A stretch of 64,000 bases of DNA from contig DIHK01000026.1 in the NCBI GenBank assembly GCA_002420115.1, positions 1-64,000 on the forward strand, given 5' to 3'. Position 1 is the first letter of the stretch. Every line of letters begins with the position of its first letter. Below are positions 25,527-34,266 of the stretch, one piece after another. Made by a program: the position numbers and the translations under genes. The DNA comes from Nitrospira sp. UBA5698. Lineage in GTDB: Bacteria; Nitrospirota; Nitrospiria; Nitrospirales; Nitrospiraceae. Under the pieces are notes generated by a model that searched no databases, had not been told where the DNA came from, and saw nothing but the letters and a program-made list of their open reading frames with translations.

Positions 25527-26207
25527 CTATGGGTTGCGCAGGAAGATGAGGGAATCCCGCCGGAGCAGGTTCAAGTCGGCGCAGAGCACATCCCAACCAG
25601 CTTCAAGTGCAAGCTTGGTCATGGCTTGTTGATCATTGCGTGGCCACCAAATATTCTCGTCACGCTGTGTCTTGAACGTCTGGGGGACCCCTCCACGATT
25701 CCAGCCGAACTGCTCCAGTTTGATCCAGTCTCCATACTGATGGATCGAGACTCCGCCTCGCTTCATTGTGCGACGAGCGGATTGAAGGATTTCCAGGATA
25801 GAAGCCGATTCGTTATGGCAGAGTACCCCGAACGACCAGAAGAGGTCGAAGTATGCGCCAGGTAACTTTTGGAAGCTGTTGTCCTGAACGTGGTGGCAGG
25901 TCAGCCTTCCCGTATACGTATCAGGACTCAACCATCGGGTCACATCTTGGAAGTCAACCGTGTGCAATTCGCCATCAGGAATACACGTGAGAATTGCGCG
26001 AGACCAGGACCCTTTGCCTGGTCCCAGTTCCAATACCTTCGAGCTCCGATGGAGATAGGGCCGGACCGCGTTGTTGAAAATTCGTCGGTATGACCCCCCG
26101 CTTCTCCGTTCCTCAGAAAACCGGACCCACCCTGGTATCCAAGAAAGCACATTGCCACTGTCGTAGCCGTAACCGAATTCCTGTTGTAACCAATTACGCG
26201 TCGGCAT
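25527..26207 (-). CDS. Class I SAM-dependent methyltransferase
   Basis: 226 residues. Motif I is KVLELGPGKGSWSRAIL; FDLFWSFGVLCHNESASILE and SARRTMKRGGVSIHQYGDW complete the fold. It has an N-terminal stretch of ~45 residues rich in aromatic residues (WLQQEFGYGYDSGNVLSWIP). It sits between TylF-like and glycosyltransferase genes with gaps of 20-30 bases. Confidence 0.8.
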   Translation of the reverse strand: MPTRNWLQQEFGYGYDSGNVLSWIPGWVRFSEERRSGGSYRRIFNNAVRPYLHRSSKVLELGPGKGSWSRAILTCIPDGELHTVDFQDVTRWLSPDTYTGRLTCHHVQDNSFQKLPGAYFDLFWSFGVLCHNESASILEILQSARRTMKRGGVSIHQYGDWIKLEQFGWNRGGVPQTFKTQRDENIWWPRNDQQAMTKLALEAGWDVLCADLNLLRRDSLIFLRNP

Positions 26208-26226
26208 GGGCGAACACTGGTCCCTT

Positions 26227-27183
26227 CTATTCCATCTGTTTCAGGGAAGGAGATACTGTTCGCCTCATTCTACCCATCACCCTACGGAGTCCTGAAATCA
26301 ATTCCGCTATCCTGCTTCCATGCTTGTAAACACCTAATCGAAGAAAAAACGAACGGATTTCGTTTCGTGCTGCGAGTGATTCCTCGATGTGATCAGAAAA
26401 ATTCCATATCGCTGATTCGCTCAGGCATACATCAAACTGCGACGATCTGTTGCAATGCATCCCGCTTCCATCCATCCCAATATTTTGTACCAGTGATTCA
26501 CCAGGGTAGAGACAGAGTCCCTTGGCCGCGAACATCGTGGCATACCATCGGACTCCCCATACGTCCAGTTTTCCTGCAGCCTGGAGCTTGAGCTGTGTGA
26601 AATAGGGATAGGCTCCGTCAACATCAAAGCGGTCTTGATCGGATTTCTCGCGCAACCCCGTCAGGAGTTGAGTTGAGTCATGCTGGAGCTGTTTCCATGC
26701 GCGATGCCAAGTGCCCCATCCCCAACTAGCCGGAACAGAAAAAAAGAATGTTGAGGCCAGATGTTCAGCGTGCTCAACGGGGAAGAGGTACCCTGATATC
26801 GCCATAACCCGTGAGGCATGTTCATAGTGCACAAGCGCCTGATTCATAAAGGTCAAAAATCCAGGCGCCACGAGGAGATCGTCTTCGAGAACGATGACGG
26901 ACCCGTATCGCTCAGATAACTCTGTCACACCCGCAATGATCGAACGTGCCAACCCCATATTGGCTGTCTGCTCATGAATGGTAACTTCCGCAAACCCGTT
27001 GGTTTTCCTGATAATGTGTCGGACCTGAGCAACCGCGGGTTCGTCACGTGACGTCTTCGGGCCATCGCTATAGATATGGAGCCTGCTCTCGTGAGCCAAC
27101 GGATTGTCACGTAATGCTTCGAGCGTTCGAGCAAGGTGTGTTGGTCGATTGTAGGCAAACAGCGCAATCGGCGCAGGGGTCAT
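26227..27183 (-). CDS. Glycosyltransferase of GNT-I-like GT-A fold
   Basis: 318 residues. IALFAYNRPTHLARTLEAL opens a GT-A domain; VIVLEDDLLVAPGFLTFMN has the EDD triad used by GNT-I-like transferases to bind metal and donor. SWGWGTWHRAWKQ is a conserved downstream motif in bacterial sugar-transferase members of this group. It is distinct from the GT2 enzymes of the block by its EDDL motif. Sugar specificity unknown. Confidence 0.8.
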   Translation of the reverse strand: MTPAPIALFAYNRPTHLARTLEALRDNPLAHESRLHIYSDGPKTSRDEPAVAQVRHIIRKTNGFAEVTIHEQTANMGLARSIIAGVTELSERYGSVIVLEDDLLVAPGFLTFMNQALVHYEHASRVMAISGYLFPVEHAEHLASTFFFSVPASWGWGTWHRAWKQLQHDSTQLLTGLREKSDQDRFDVDGAYPYFTQLKLQAAGKLDVWGVRWYATMFAAKGLCLYPGESLVQNIGMDGSGMHCNRSSQFDVCLSESAIWNFSDHIEESLAARNEIRSFFLRLGVYKHGSRIAELISGLRRVMGRMRRTVSPSLKQME

Positions 27184-27242
27184 GGCGCGATATCCTCTTG
27201 AGTCAAGACCGTAGACTTCTCACAATGTGAGATCCTGGAAGC

Positions 27243-29219
27243 CTAGGCGGCCTTCCCTTGATCAAGCTGCGTGCATGGGCCGGACCGCTGTGCTTCTGTT
27301 GTCACCGCGGCAAGTTTCCTGCTCCAGAGTTCAAGCGTGAGGGCTTTGAATGAAAGCGGCGCTCCGGCTCCTGCTGGATAGGGACCTTTGGAGAGTTCTC
27401 GTGCACACGAAGGTATCAGTACGCCGGATTCGACGAGAAATCCTTCGTCAAGCGTCGCCCCATGAGCTGTGAAGATCGCTTTGTGCCATTCGTGCAGAGG
27501 AGGAGTAAAGCCTCTCTTTGGACGATTCAATATCCATTCTGGCACCATGCTGCCCAATGCCTGACGGAGCCACGCCTTCGGTGGGAGAGAGTGATCAGAC
27601 GAGGCCTTGCGCAATCCGATGACGGTCTCCACAAGTCGGAAGTCGACGAATGGAAGCCGTAGTTCGACAGATGAGGCCATACTGAGCCGATCTCCCTGGG
27701 CAATGCCATTTTCTTGCAAGTATGTTTGGCAGATGAGTCGGGTCAATAGAATGTCAATCGCTGGCCAAGGGAGCGGGATTCTAAAAATGTCGTAAGCCGT
27801 TGTTTCTTCTAACTGTTCAAGAAACGTCTTGGGATACAGATTCGCGGCTCCCTTGTTGGCCAGTTGAAAGTCTGGCGTCAGGTCATAGAACACGACCTGT
27901 TCCTTTGGGCTGTACCGGTCTCGGGTATAGGCTCTCCATGAAGGGCGTAATCCCGCTCCAGATGTTAGCCATTCTTTCATCCCCCATAGCGACCAATAGG
28001 CAGGCGTCGTCAGCGTCAAATACTCCTGCAAGTTAGAGGAGCCGGACATGTGGCTCTTCAACTTTCGCGTCGTCTCCGTTACCGCATCACGTACCCAGGG
28101 ATATCCCCAAAAGAGTTCGTCGCCTCCATGCCCTTGCAGCATCACGGATACTCCGTGAGCTTTGGCCGCCTTCATGACCGAATAGTAGCCGAGTGCCGAA
28201 ATGTCTGCGATCGGATCATCAAGCCAATACATCAACTCAGGAAAGAACGATGCGACGTCGTCGGCACATAACTGAATCTCATGAATGGGCATGTTGAGAT
28301 GTTTAGCAAGCGCCTTGGCGTCGTCTCGTTCATCGAATGGACTCTCTTCTCGATACCCGACTGTGAAGGCCTGCATCACACCTGGATATCGGTGAGCGGT
28401 CATCGAAGCAATGGCACTCGAATCGAGCCCACCACTCAGGGCGATTCCGATTGGAACATCTGAACGGACGATGAGTGAACTGATCGTCTCCAATTCATGT
28501 TGGATGGCTTCAATGGGATTCTCGGTACGTGCAGGAACATCCTCCATGCGCCAATAGCACCACTGCTTCTGTTCCCAGCTGCGAGCGTCTATTGTAAAGA
28601 TATGAGCTGCCGGAAGCTTGCACACTTCTCGAATTGGCGTCATCGGTTCCGGCACATACCCATAGTGAAAGTAGAGGTTCACGGCTCTCGGATCCAGAGT
28701 AAAGGGGACAGAGCCGGCCGCCAGGAGTCCTTTGAGCTCGGACGAAAAATAGATCTCGCGTGGTCCGACGTGGAGATAAAGCGGCTTCTCCCCCATTCGA
28801 TCACGTGCCAGCATTAACCGTTGGATACGGGCATCCCACAAGGCGAATGCGAACATGCCTCTGAGGTGCTTCACGCAATCCAGGCCATATTGCTCGTAGA
28901 GATGCACGATCACTTCGCAGTCACTACCGGACCTAAATCGATGTCCCTGGGATCGAAGCTGATCACGTAGTTCAATGTAATTGTAGATTTCTCCGTTGGC
29001 GATCAGTACCAGGGAACCATCCTCATTAAAGAGCGGTTGCTGTCCTCTATGAAGATCGATGATGCTCAATCGACGCATGGTTAAGGCGATCGGTCCATCA
29101 TGAAAACTGCCTTCCCCGTCAGGCCCTCGATGGACCATAGCGGCACTCATGGCTCTGACACGGGATCGGTGATCTCGCGTCAGTGGTTCTGTGGCGATCA
29201 GTCCTGCTATTCCACACAT
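27243..29219 (-). CDS. asnB: Glutamine-hydrolysing asparagine synthase-like amidotransferase
   Basis: 658 residues. Met1 is followed by Cys2, the glutaminase nucleophile (MCGIAGLIA), with RGPDGEG (31-37) and NGEIYNY. The synthetase half has the PP-loop SGGLDS (262-267) and later GHGGDELFWGYPW. All catalytic motifs are intact. AsnB proteins inside O-antigen loci are thought in some bacteria to amidate uronic acids or similar residues; whether this one makes asparagine or modifies a sugar is unresolved. It is embedded in the operon, seven bases from the upstream GT2 gene. Confidence 0.92.
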   Translation of the reverse strand: MCGIAGLIATEPLTRDHRSRVRAMSAAMVHRGPDGEGSFHDGPIALTMRRLSIIDLHRGQQPLFNEDGSLVLIANGEIYNYIELRDQLRSQGHRFRSGSDCEVIVHLYEQYGLDCVKHLRGMFAFALWDARIQRLMLARDRMGEKPLYLHVGPREIYFSSELKGLLAAGSVPFTLDPRAVNLYFHYGYVPEPMTPIREVCKLPAAHIFTIDARSWEQKQWCYWRMEDVPARTENPIEAIQHELETISSLIVRSDVPIGIALSGGLDSSAIASMTAHRYPGVMQAFTVGYREESPFDERDDAKALAKHLNMPIHEIQLCADDVASFFPELMYWLDDPIADISALGYYSVMKAAKAHGVSVMLQGHGGDELFWGYPWVRDAVTETTRKLKSHMSGSSNLQEYLTLTTPAYWSLWGMKEWLTSGAGLRPSWRAYTRDRYSPKEQVVFYDLTPDFQLANKGAANLYPKTFLEQLEETTAYDIFRIPLPWPAIDILLTRLICQTYLQENGIAQGDRLSMASSVELRLPFVDFRLVETVIGLRKASSDHSLPPKAWLRQALGSMVPEWILNRPKRGFTPPLHEWHKAIFTAHGATLDEGFLVESGVLIPSCARELSKGPYPAGAGAPLSFKALTLELWSRKLAAVTTEAQRSGPCTQLDQGKAA

Positions 29220-29225
29220 GTCTCG

Positions 29226-30185
29226 TTAGCCGCCTTGTTTCGCGCGATGAGTGACTTGTTCGTACGTGCTGCCGAGTGTTTGGAGATGAACAAAGACCAC
29301 TTCATAGAGATAGTTTTCGATGTAGGGGTAGCGGATGCGATCTCTCGTCAGATAGCCGAGTAAGAATCCTTTGACCAATTCGAGCAGCGCGCGTACGGCA
29401 CGAAGGCAAGAGAGAATCGCATGGATTCGTTCCGTCGTCGTATCGTACACCACACGTTGCCAATCTCGTCCTGATACAAACATCTGCTTGGCACACCAGA
29501 GCAGCCGCATCTTTTCTGGCCTTACTAAATGGGAAACCGTAAGTCGGGGCTCGTAATAGATCATCTCATTAGGTCGCTCTTGCCGAACTCTCCGTTGCAG
29601 TGAGGTCTCTTCGCCATATCCCAATCGGGTGCCTGTCATCCCGACTGCCGTATTGAAACCACCGAGCTGCTCTAGGAGGGACCGTCGAATGAAGAGGTTT
29701 GTGCCGGACAGATAGTGGTCTTCATCAAGTACACGTGAGATCGACCCGTCATCATAGGTTCCGTACCGGTCGAGATACCATCTTGGTTTCAACGAATGAT
29801 AAAATGGCCGGTACGGACCTCCAAAGATTGCAGGAGCTACGCACACAATCACCTGATGCGCGATATCCAGCCATTCTTGTGGCACCGTGCAGTCGTCGTC
29901 GATGTATGCAACGTACAAGCCTCGAGCCGCTTGAAACCCGGTATTGCGGCTATGAGAGAGTCCTTGTTGTGCTTCAAAGCAATATCGGACATGCGAGTGC
30001 TGTCGACCGATGTCGGCGACGTGTTGTCTTGTTCCATCAGTAGAATTGTTATCAACAACGATGATCTCATAGGACGTCGGTGCGAGCGTCTGTTCACAAA
30101 GGCTTCTCAGTGCAGCAGCCATGAGATCGCAGCGGTTGTAGGTGCAGAGCACGACGCTTGTCAGTAGTGACTCAACGTGCGGCAC
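29226..30185 (-). CDS. GT2-family glycosyltransferase
   Basis: 319 residues. VVLCTYNRCDLMAAALRSL, VDNNSTDGT and YIDDDCTVPQEW (DxD site) identify a GT-A transferase. Middle motif TRLGYGEETSLQRRVR carries the usual ED base. The C-terminal ~90 residues are hydrophobic/basic (RAVRALLELVKGFLLGYLTRDR), perhaps membrane-associated. The start overlaps the upstream GT2 by 14 bases. Confidence 0.88.
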   Translation of the reverse strand: MPHVESLLTSVVLCTYNRCDLMAAALRSLCEQTLAPTSYEIIVVDNNSTDGTRQHVADIGRQHSHVRYCFEAQQGLSHSRNTGFQAARGLYVAYIDDDCTVPQEWLDIAHQVIVCVAPAIFGGPYRPFYHSLKPRWYLDRYGTYDDGSISRVLDEDHYLSGTNLFIRRSLLEQLGGFNTAVGMTGTRLGYGEETSLQRRVRQERPNEMIYYEPRLTVSHLVRPEKMRLLWCAKQMFVSGRDWQRVVYDTTTERIHAILSCLRAVRALLELVKGFLLGYLTRDRIRYPYIENYLYEVVFVHLQTLGSTYEQVTHRAKQGG

Positions 30186-31230
30186 GACCCATCCTCATGA
30201 CTTTTGTATGGGGATCCTTTCGGATGAGACATTTCACGAAAAACTTCAGCTGTTGGATGGGGCTCCACGTCGCAGATGCCAAATGCGGAATACGCCAAAA
30301 TTCCAACAGCGTCCGAACTCCTTTGTGAGTCGCCGATGCGCAGACCTCGCTCCATCGCCGACCCAAGACCATAACAAGCTCTTTCTCCGAGTAGACCTTG
30401 CATAATCTATTCGCATATATAAGCTTATCAAACCATGCACGAGTCGCCGAGAGAAATGTCGTTGATGACTCAAACCGCCATTGACTGAGATGATGATGCA
30501 GAAGTGCTTCCTCAGGTGATGGGTTGATACCGAGGCGAGCAAGCTGACTTGAGCGAATCGCTCTTGCGGACTCTTCGGTTTCCAATTCATACCGTCGACC
30601 AATTTGCTGTGGATGGATCCGATATCGCAGCAGGATGGTTGGTACATTGGCGAAACGGGTGTGCGGAGAGGCTCGCACCCACAAATCATAGTCTTCAGCG
30701 TGCACGGCCCGCTCATCGTAGAAGAGATGATGAGTGAGGATCAGGCTTCGCCGAAACATCGTCGCAGGGTGGGCTAATGATGAAGAGAAGAGCAACTGAC
30801 AGCGGATGGTACCATCATCGCTGGGATACTCCACCACTTCAGAGGTTTCTGCACCAAATGTTTCAATCCATGATCCGCAGACTCCAATGTCGAGATGCCG
30901 ATCCAGGTATTCGAGTTGCATCGCAAAGCGATCCGGCATACTGACATCGTCGGCATCCATTCGTGCAATGTACTCACCTCTGGCCACCATGATGCCTTGA
31001 TTCAACGACGCAACGAGCCCTTGCTTTGACTGACGGTAGACCCGTATGCGGGCATCTGTTTGCCGTAATTGATCGAGAATGTGTGGCGTGCGATCGGTTG
31101 ACCCATCGTCCACTACGATCAGCTCCCAGTCGTGGACTGTCTGGGCCTGGATACTGCGAATGGAGTCCTGAAGATAGGTTTCCCCGTTACATACCGCTAA
31201 AACACAACTAATTCTGGGTGAGTTGGACAC
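30172..31230 (-). CDS. GT2-family glycosyltransferase
   Basis: 352 residues. Motifs are ISCVLAVCNGETYLQDSIRS, VDDGSTDRTP and ARMDADDVSMPDRF (the DADD donor site). HAEDYDLWVRAS holds the ED catalytic pair. It is close in design to WbbL/capsule GT2 enzymes. A 117-base gap separates it from the FkbM gene upstream, one of the larger breaks in the block and a possible internal promoter site. Confidence 0.9.
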   Translation of the reverse strand: MSNSPRISCVLAVCNGETYLQDSIRSIQAQTVHDWELIVVDDGSTDRTPHILDQLRQTDARIRVYRQSKQGLVASLNQGIMVARGEYIARMDADDVSMPDRFAMQLEYLDRHLDIGVCGSWIETFGAETSEVVEYPSDDGTIRCQLLFSSSLAHPATMFRRSLILTHHLFYDERAVHAEDYDLWVRASPHTRFANVPTILLRYRIHPQQIGRRYELETEESARAIRSSQLARLGINPSPEEALLHHHLSQWRFESSTTFLSATRAWFDKLIYANRLCKVYSEKELVMVLGRRWSEVCASATHKGVRTLLEFWRIPHLASATWSPIQQLKFFVKCLIRKDPHTKVMRMGRAAR

Positions 31231-31347
31231 GTGATGACCTGTAGAACTCAGTCTTACGACTTCTACGGTAGACTAATAGGTGGTGCGAATCTTCCCCAAC
31301 GATCGTCTCTCCCCACTCTATGTGGGTGTTCGTAACCGCTCAGCCGG

Positions 31348-32160
31348 TCATTTGGCTAACACATACCAGTCGTCTTGTTTTGACACACCTTCAAAGATGC
31401 GCTCGTACCCATTCTGAGACAGTAAGCTGAATATCTTGTCTCGGGCTGGGGTAAAGTTGTGCTCACACGTGATGATGCGAAACTTGTGCCGTTCAAAATC
31501 AAAACGGTTCAATATGTCAAACTCGCTTCCTTCAGTATCAATCGACAGATAGTCAACGAGCGTTGGAGCATTGTGTGTGATCAGTAAATCCTGCAGTGAA
31601 ATGGTCGACACGTCATACCGTTTGCCATGTGCACGCTTGTGTGTGTGAAGATCATCATCTCGATACATGTCGATCGTAGAGAGATCCGAGGTGTCAGTTT
31701 CGTAAAATGATACAGTCTGGCTCGACTCTTTCCAGACGCATTGTGTGTCAATAGCGACTGAGCGATTCCTTTTTAGTGCTCCGTGCCAACAGAGTGCCGG
31801 TTCCGCCAGAATACCTGTCCAACCGAATTCTTTCTCCAATAAATATGTATTGGAATGATCGATGCCGTTGGTGGCGCCAAATTCCACAAAAAAACCAGCT
31901 CGCTTAAAATTGAGTTGTGAGAGGACGAATAGGTCCTGCCTGCTCTGGGCCGTGGACTGGGGGAGATATCTGATCAGATCCGGGGTGTGCTCGGAGGGAG
32001 TCTTGATCAGGAACTCAATATCAGTGTCACTGGTCGCGTTCAGCCGTTGTCTCAAGCGTTCAAGACGACTGTGTCGTGTAATGACCATGTCGAATCGCTT
32101 AAGTATCGTATTCAGCGTTGTCGCGACAGTCATTAGTCCAGAGCTCACGCTATGCCCCAT
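31348..32160 (-). CDS. FkbM-family methyltransferase
   Basis: 270 residues. FFVEFGATNGIDHSNTYLLE, GILAEPALCWHGALKRN and YLSIDTEGSEFDILNRFDF are the FkbM hallmarks. The preceding ~70 residues form a helical N-terminal extension. It is visibly AT-richer than the genes around it, like its neighbour at 32167. It probably methylates a sugar hydroxyl. Confidence 0.87.
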   Translation of the reverse strand: MGHSVSSGLMTVATTLNTILKRFDMVITRHSRLERLRQRLNATSDTDIEFLIKTPSEHTPDLIRYLPQSTAQSRQDLFVLSQLNFKRAGFFVEFGATNGIDHSNTYLLEKEFGWTGILAEPALCWHGALKRNRSVAIDTQCVWKESSQTVSFYETDTSDLSTIDMYRDDDLHTHKRAHGKRYDVSTISLQDLLITHNAPTLVDYLSIDTEGSEFDILNRFDFERHKFRIITCEHNFTPARDKIFSLLSQNGYERIFEGVSKQDDWYVLAK

Positions 32161-32166
32161 CGGCTG

Positions 32167-33024
32167 TCATGGCTGTGTGATACGTTCAAAAAAAGAAATG
32201 AGGGCGTGTCGATCAAGATGGTATGATTTGGGTGTGGTAAAGTGTGGTTGCTTCAATAGGGCAAAGTACAAATCATCGTTCTGATCGATTTCCATGATGT
32301 GCTCGATGAGCCGCTTGTGGTTCGAAAACTCATAGGCATTGATGAACGCCTTCGTATTCCAGTCTTTATGAACATCGGGGTTTCCCCAATAGATGGGAAT
32401 GCTGTTGACTAACTTGGGGTGGACCAGTTTCTCGGTGGTGTAGCCAGGATATTCACTATTTTCAAATGCGATGGTGAATTTATATTGGCTTAAGAACTTC
32501 ATCTTGTCGTCGACATAGTAGCCAAGATTATTGAGTGCTCGGCCTCCCGCGTCCACCCGTTTATACTTTGAGAGTTTCTGGAACAAGGTATTTCTTTCGC
32601 GGGCGTTTGGATTGGAAAACAGAAAATTACAAAATTTTATCTTCTCACGCTTGACCTGCTCACAATCGATGTGTTTGTCAAAGCCATCCAGAATACCCCA
32701 TTCATACAAAGTCACTGCCGATAATGGAAATCGTAGATGGCGATCATCGTTCAGATAGTCAAACGTCACCGCGTACTGACATTCTCGAAAGTTCGGTCTG
32801 ATATTCTCACCGGTGTAAAACACTTTGGGGCAGGTATAACGTTTGTGATTGGAGCCGAAAACGCTATAGATTAAAAACTCGGGAGAGTCTGAGATTGTGA
32901 TATCGAAGCGTTCTGATAGGATTTTATAGAACACATTGTCGAAATGGGACTTACCCGTTGGGTTACACTCAAATCCTTCCCAGAAATCTGTGAATGCCAG
33001 GCATAATGGTTGTTTCATCGGCAT
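32167..33024 (-). CDS. GT10-family (alpha-1,3-fucosyltransferase-like) glycosyltransferase
   Basis: 285 residues. The C-terminal half has KFTIAFENSEYPGYTTEKLV followed by NSIPIYWGNPDV, the conserved GDP-fucose site motif of family 10. The N-terminal half is variable, as usual. Bacterial GT10 enzymes add fucose or a related GDP-sugar to glycans. No GDP-fucose synthesis genes lie nearby. Codon and base composition are AT-richer than the neighbours, suggesting separate acquisition together with the FkbM gene. Confidence 0.87.
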   Translation of the reverse strand: MPMKQPLCLAFTDFWEGFECNPTGKSHFDNVFYKILSERFDITISDSPEFLIYSVFGSNHKRYTCPKVFYTGENIRPNFRECQYAVTFDYLNDDRHLRFPLSAVTLYEWGILDGFDKHIDCEQVKREKIKFCNFLFSNPNARERNTLFQKLSKYKRVDAGGRALNNLGYYVDDKMKFLSQYKFTIAFENSEYPGYTTEKLVHPKLVNSIPIYWGNPDVHKDWNTKAFINAYEFSNHKRLIEHIMEIDQNDDLYFALLKQPHFTTPKSYHLDRHALISFFERITQP

Positions 33025-33074
33025 GTCATGTTCCCATTGTCACGCGTTGAAGGCGAACTCCATTAGTTCTCTGT

Positions 33075-34256
33075 CTAGCGCACCTCTTGCGTCTGTCCGG
33101 TGACCACGCGTTGAGCACCGTCAATTCGGGCTGCAAGGTTGGCCAGGCCGATTTGCTCAAAGATCTCTTGGAAGCGCTGTCGGTAGGTATGGTCTTTCAA
33201 CGTCCGCCGATACCCAGCCTCCGCAATGGCTGTGCGCTCATCTTCATGTGAGAGGTAGTAGCGGACTTTCTCGACCATCTCCTCAGTGGAGTAGAAATTG
33301 ACCACTTCCTCGCCGAGTTTATAGTAGTCTTCGAGATGTGCCGCATTCTCCGTCAGGAGAAACCCCCCGGTGCCGGGAACTTCGAAGTTGCGCCCCTTGA
33401 TTTGCTCTGTGGTATGTCCTGCAGGCCCGGCTGGCTCTGTTACTGTAGGTTGAGTGAGTTCGGATTTTTGAGAGATCTGTGTCCACCCGGTCGTACGTCC
33501 CTTCCTGGCAGTGGTAAAGGGGATGTACTCGAGCATCCGCCAAAGAGGATGTGTCTTCTGTGAAGGGACATCTGGATCGTCATGAGAATTCGCGCCGTAG
33601 GCAGCAGTGAGATTGAGGTTGATACGGCTTGTGTTGAAGATCCTGATCATCTCATCTTGAGAGGCTCTTCCAGAGTCCCACCCCTGTCCCCAAGTTCTGA
33701 CGTTAATACCTGCATCCCTCAACTGTTCGATTATCTTTCGTCGTTGCCCATAGGGTTGCCCGATAAACGTGACATCGTACTCCGGTGGAAGGCTCATCCG
33801 GCGATACAGGAAGGTGTTGCAAGCCCACTGGCTCTTGATGACGTTGTGGTACCCGATCTGTGCATACTTCGGGAGGGCACTCTCTGCCGTCGTGACGACC
33901 CATCGGAAGCATGGCGCCCAGAGGCGGGAGTACCGTTCGAATCGCCAATGGTCGTCACAAAACCAGTTGATGGTCACAATTCCGAGGCCCTCTGTCACGT
34001 GACGTAGAGTCGATGCATGAAACTCGTCGGTGAAGAGTACGGTGAACATCAGGTCCGGTTTCTCGGTCTTGGCCACTTCCATCAGTCGGGTATTCATCCA
34101 GGTTCGGCCATGCTCTTGCATCAACGTCATGAAATCGAAATACAGGATGTCATGCCCCATCTTGAGTAGGCAGTCGTAAAAATTGTAGTGCTCAAAACTT
34201 GGTCCCTGGTTGGGACGGCCGTAGTCATATTTCATCGCGACGTATAAGATGCGCAT
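33075..34256 (-). CDS. CgeB-like (GT4-type) glycosyltransferase
   Basis: 393 residues from the ATG at 34256, preceded by AGGAG at five bases; the longer frame to 34289 would overlap the neighbour. N-domain MRILYVAMKYDYGRPNQGPS and C-domain FEVPGTGGFLLTENAAHLEDYY match the DUF3880/Glyco_trans_1_2 group. A ~35-residue hydrophilic insert (around RTTGWTQISQKSELTQPTVT) interrupts the C-domain and is absent from the related protein at 45254. Function as a glycosyltransferase is likely; specificity unknown. Confidence 0.82.
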   Translation of the reverse strand: MRILYVAMKYDYGRPNQGPSFEHYNFYDCLLKMGHDILYFDFMTLMQEHGRTWMNTRLMEVAKTEKPDLMFTVLFTDEFHASTLRHVTEGLGIVTINWFCDDHWRFERYSRLWAPCFRWVVTTAESALPKYAQIGYHNVIKSQWACNTFLYRRMSLPPEYDVTFIGQPYGQRRKIIEQLRDAGINVRTWGQGWDSGRASQDEMIRIFNTSRINLNLTAAYGANSHDDPDVPSQKTHPLWRMLEYIPFTTARKGRTTGWTQISQKSELTQPTVTEPAGPAGHTTEQIKGRNFEVPGTGGFLLTENAAHLEDYYKLGEEVVNFYSTEEMVEKVRYYLSHEDERTAIAEAGYRRTLKDHTYRQRFQEIFEQIGLANLAARIDGAQRVVTGQTQEVR

Positions 34257-34266
34257 ACCGCTCCTG

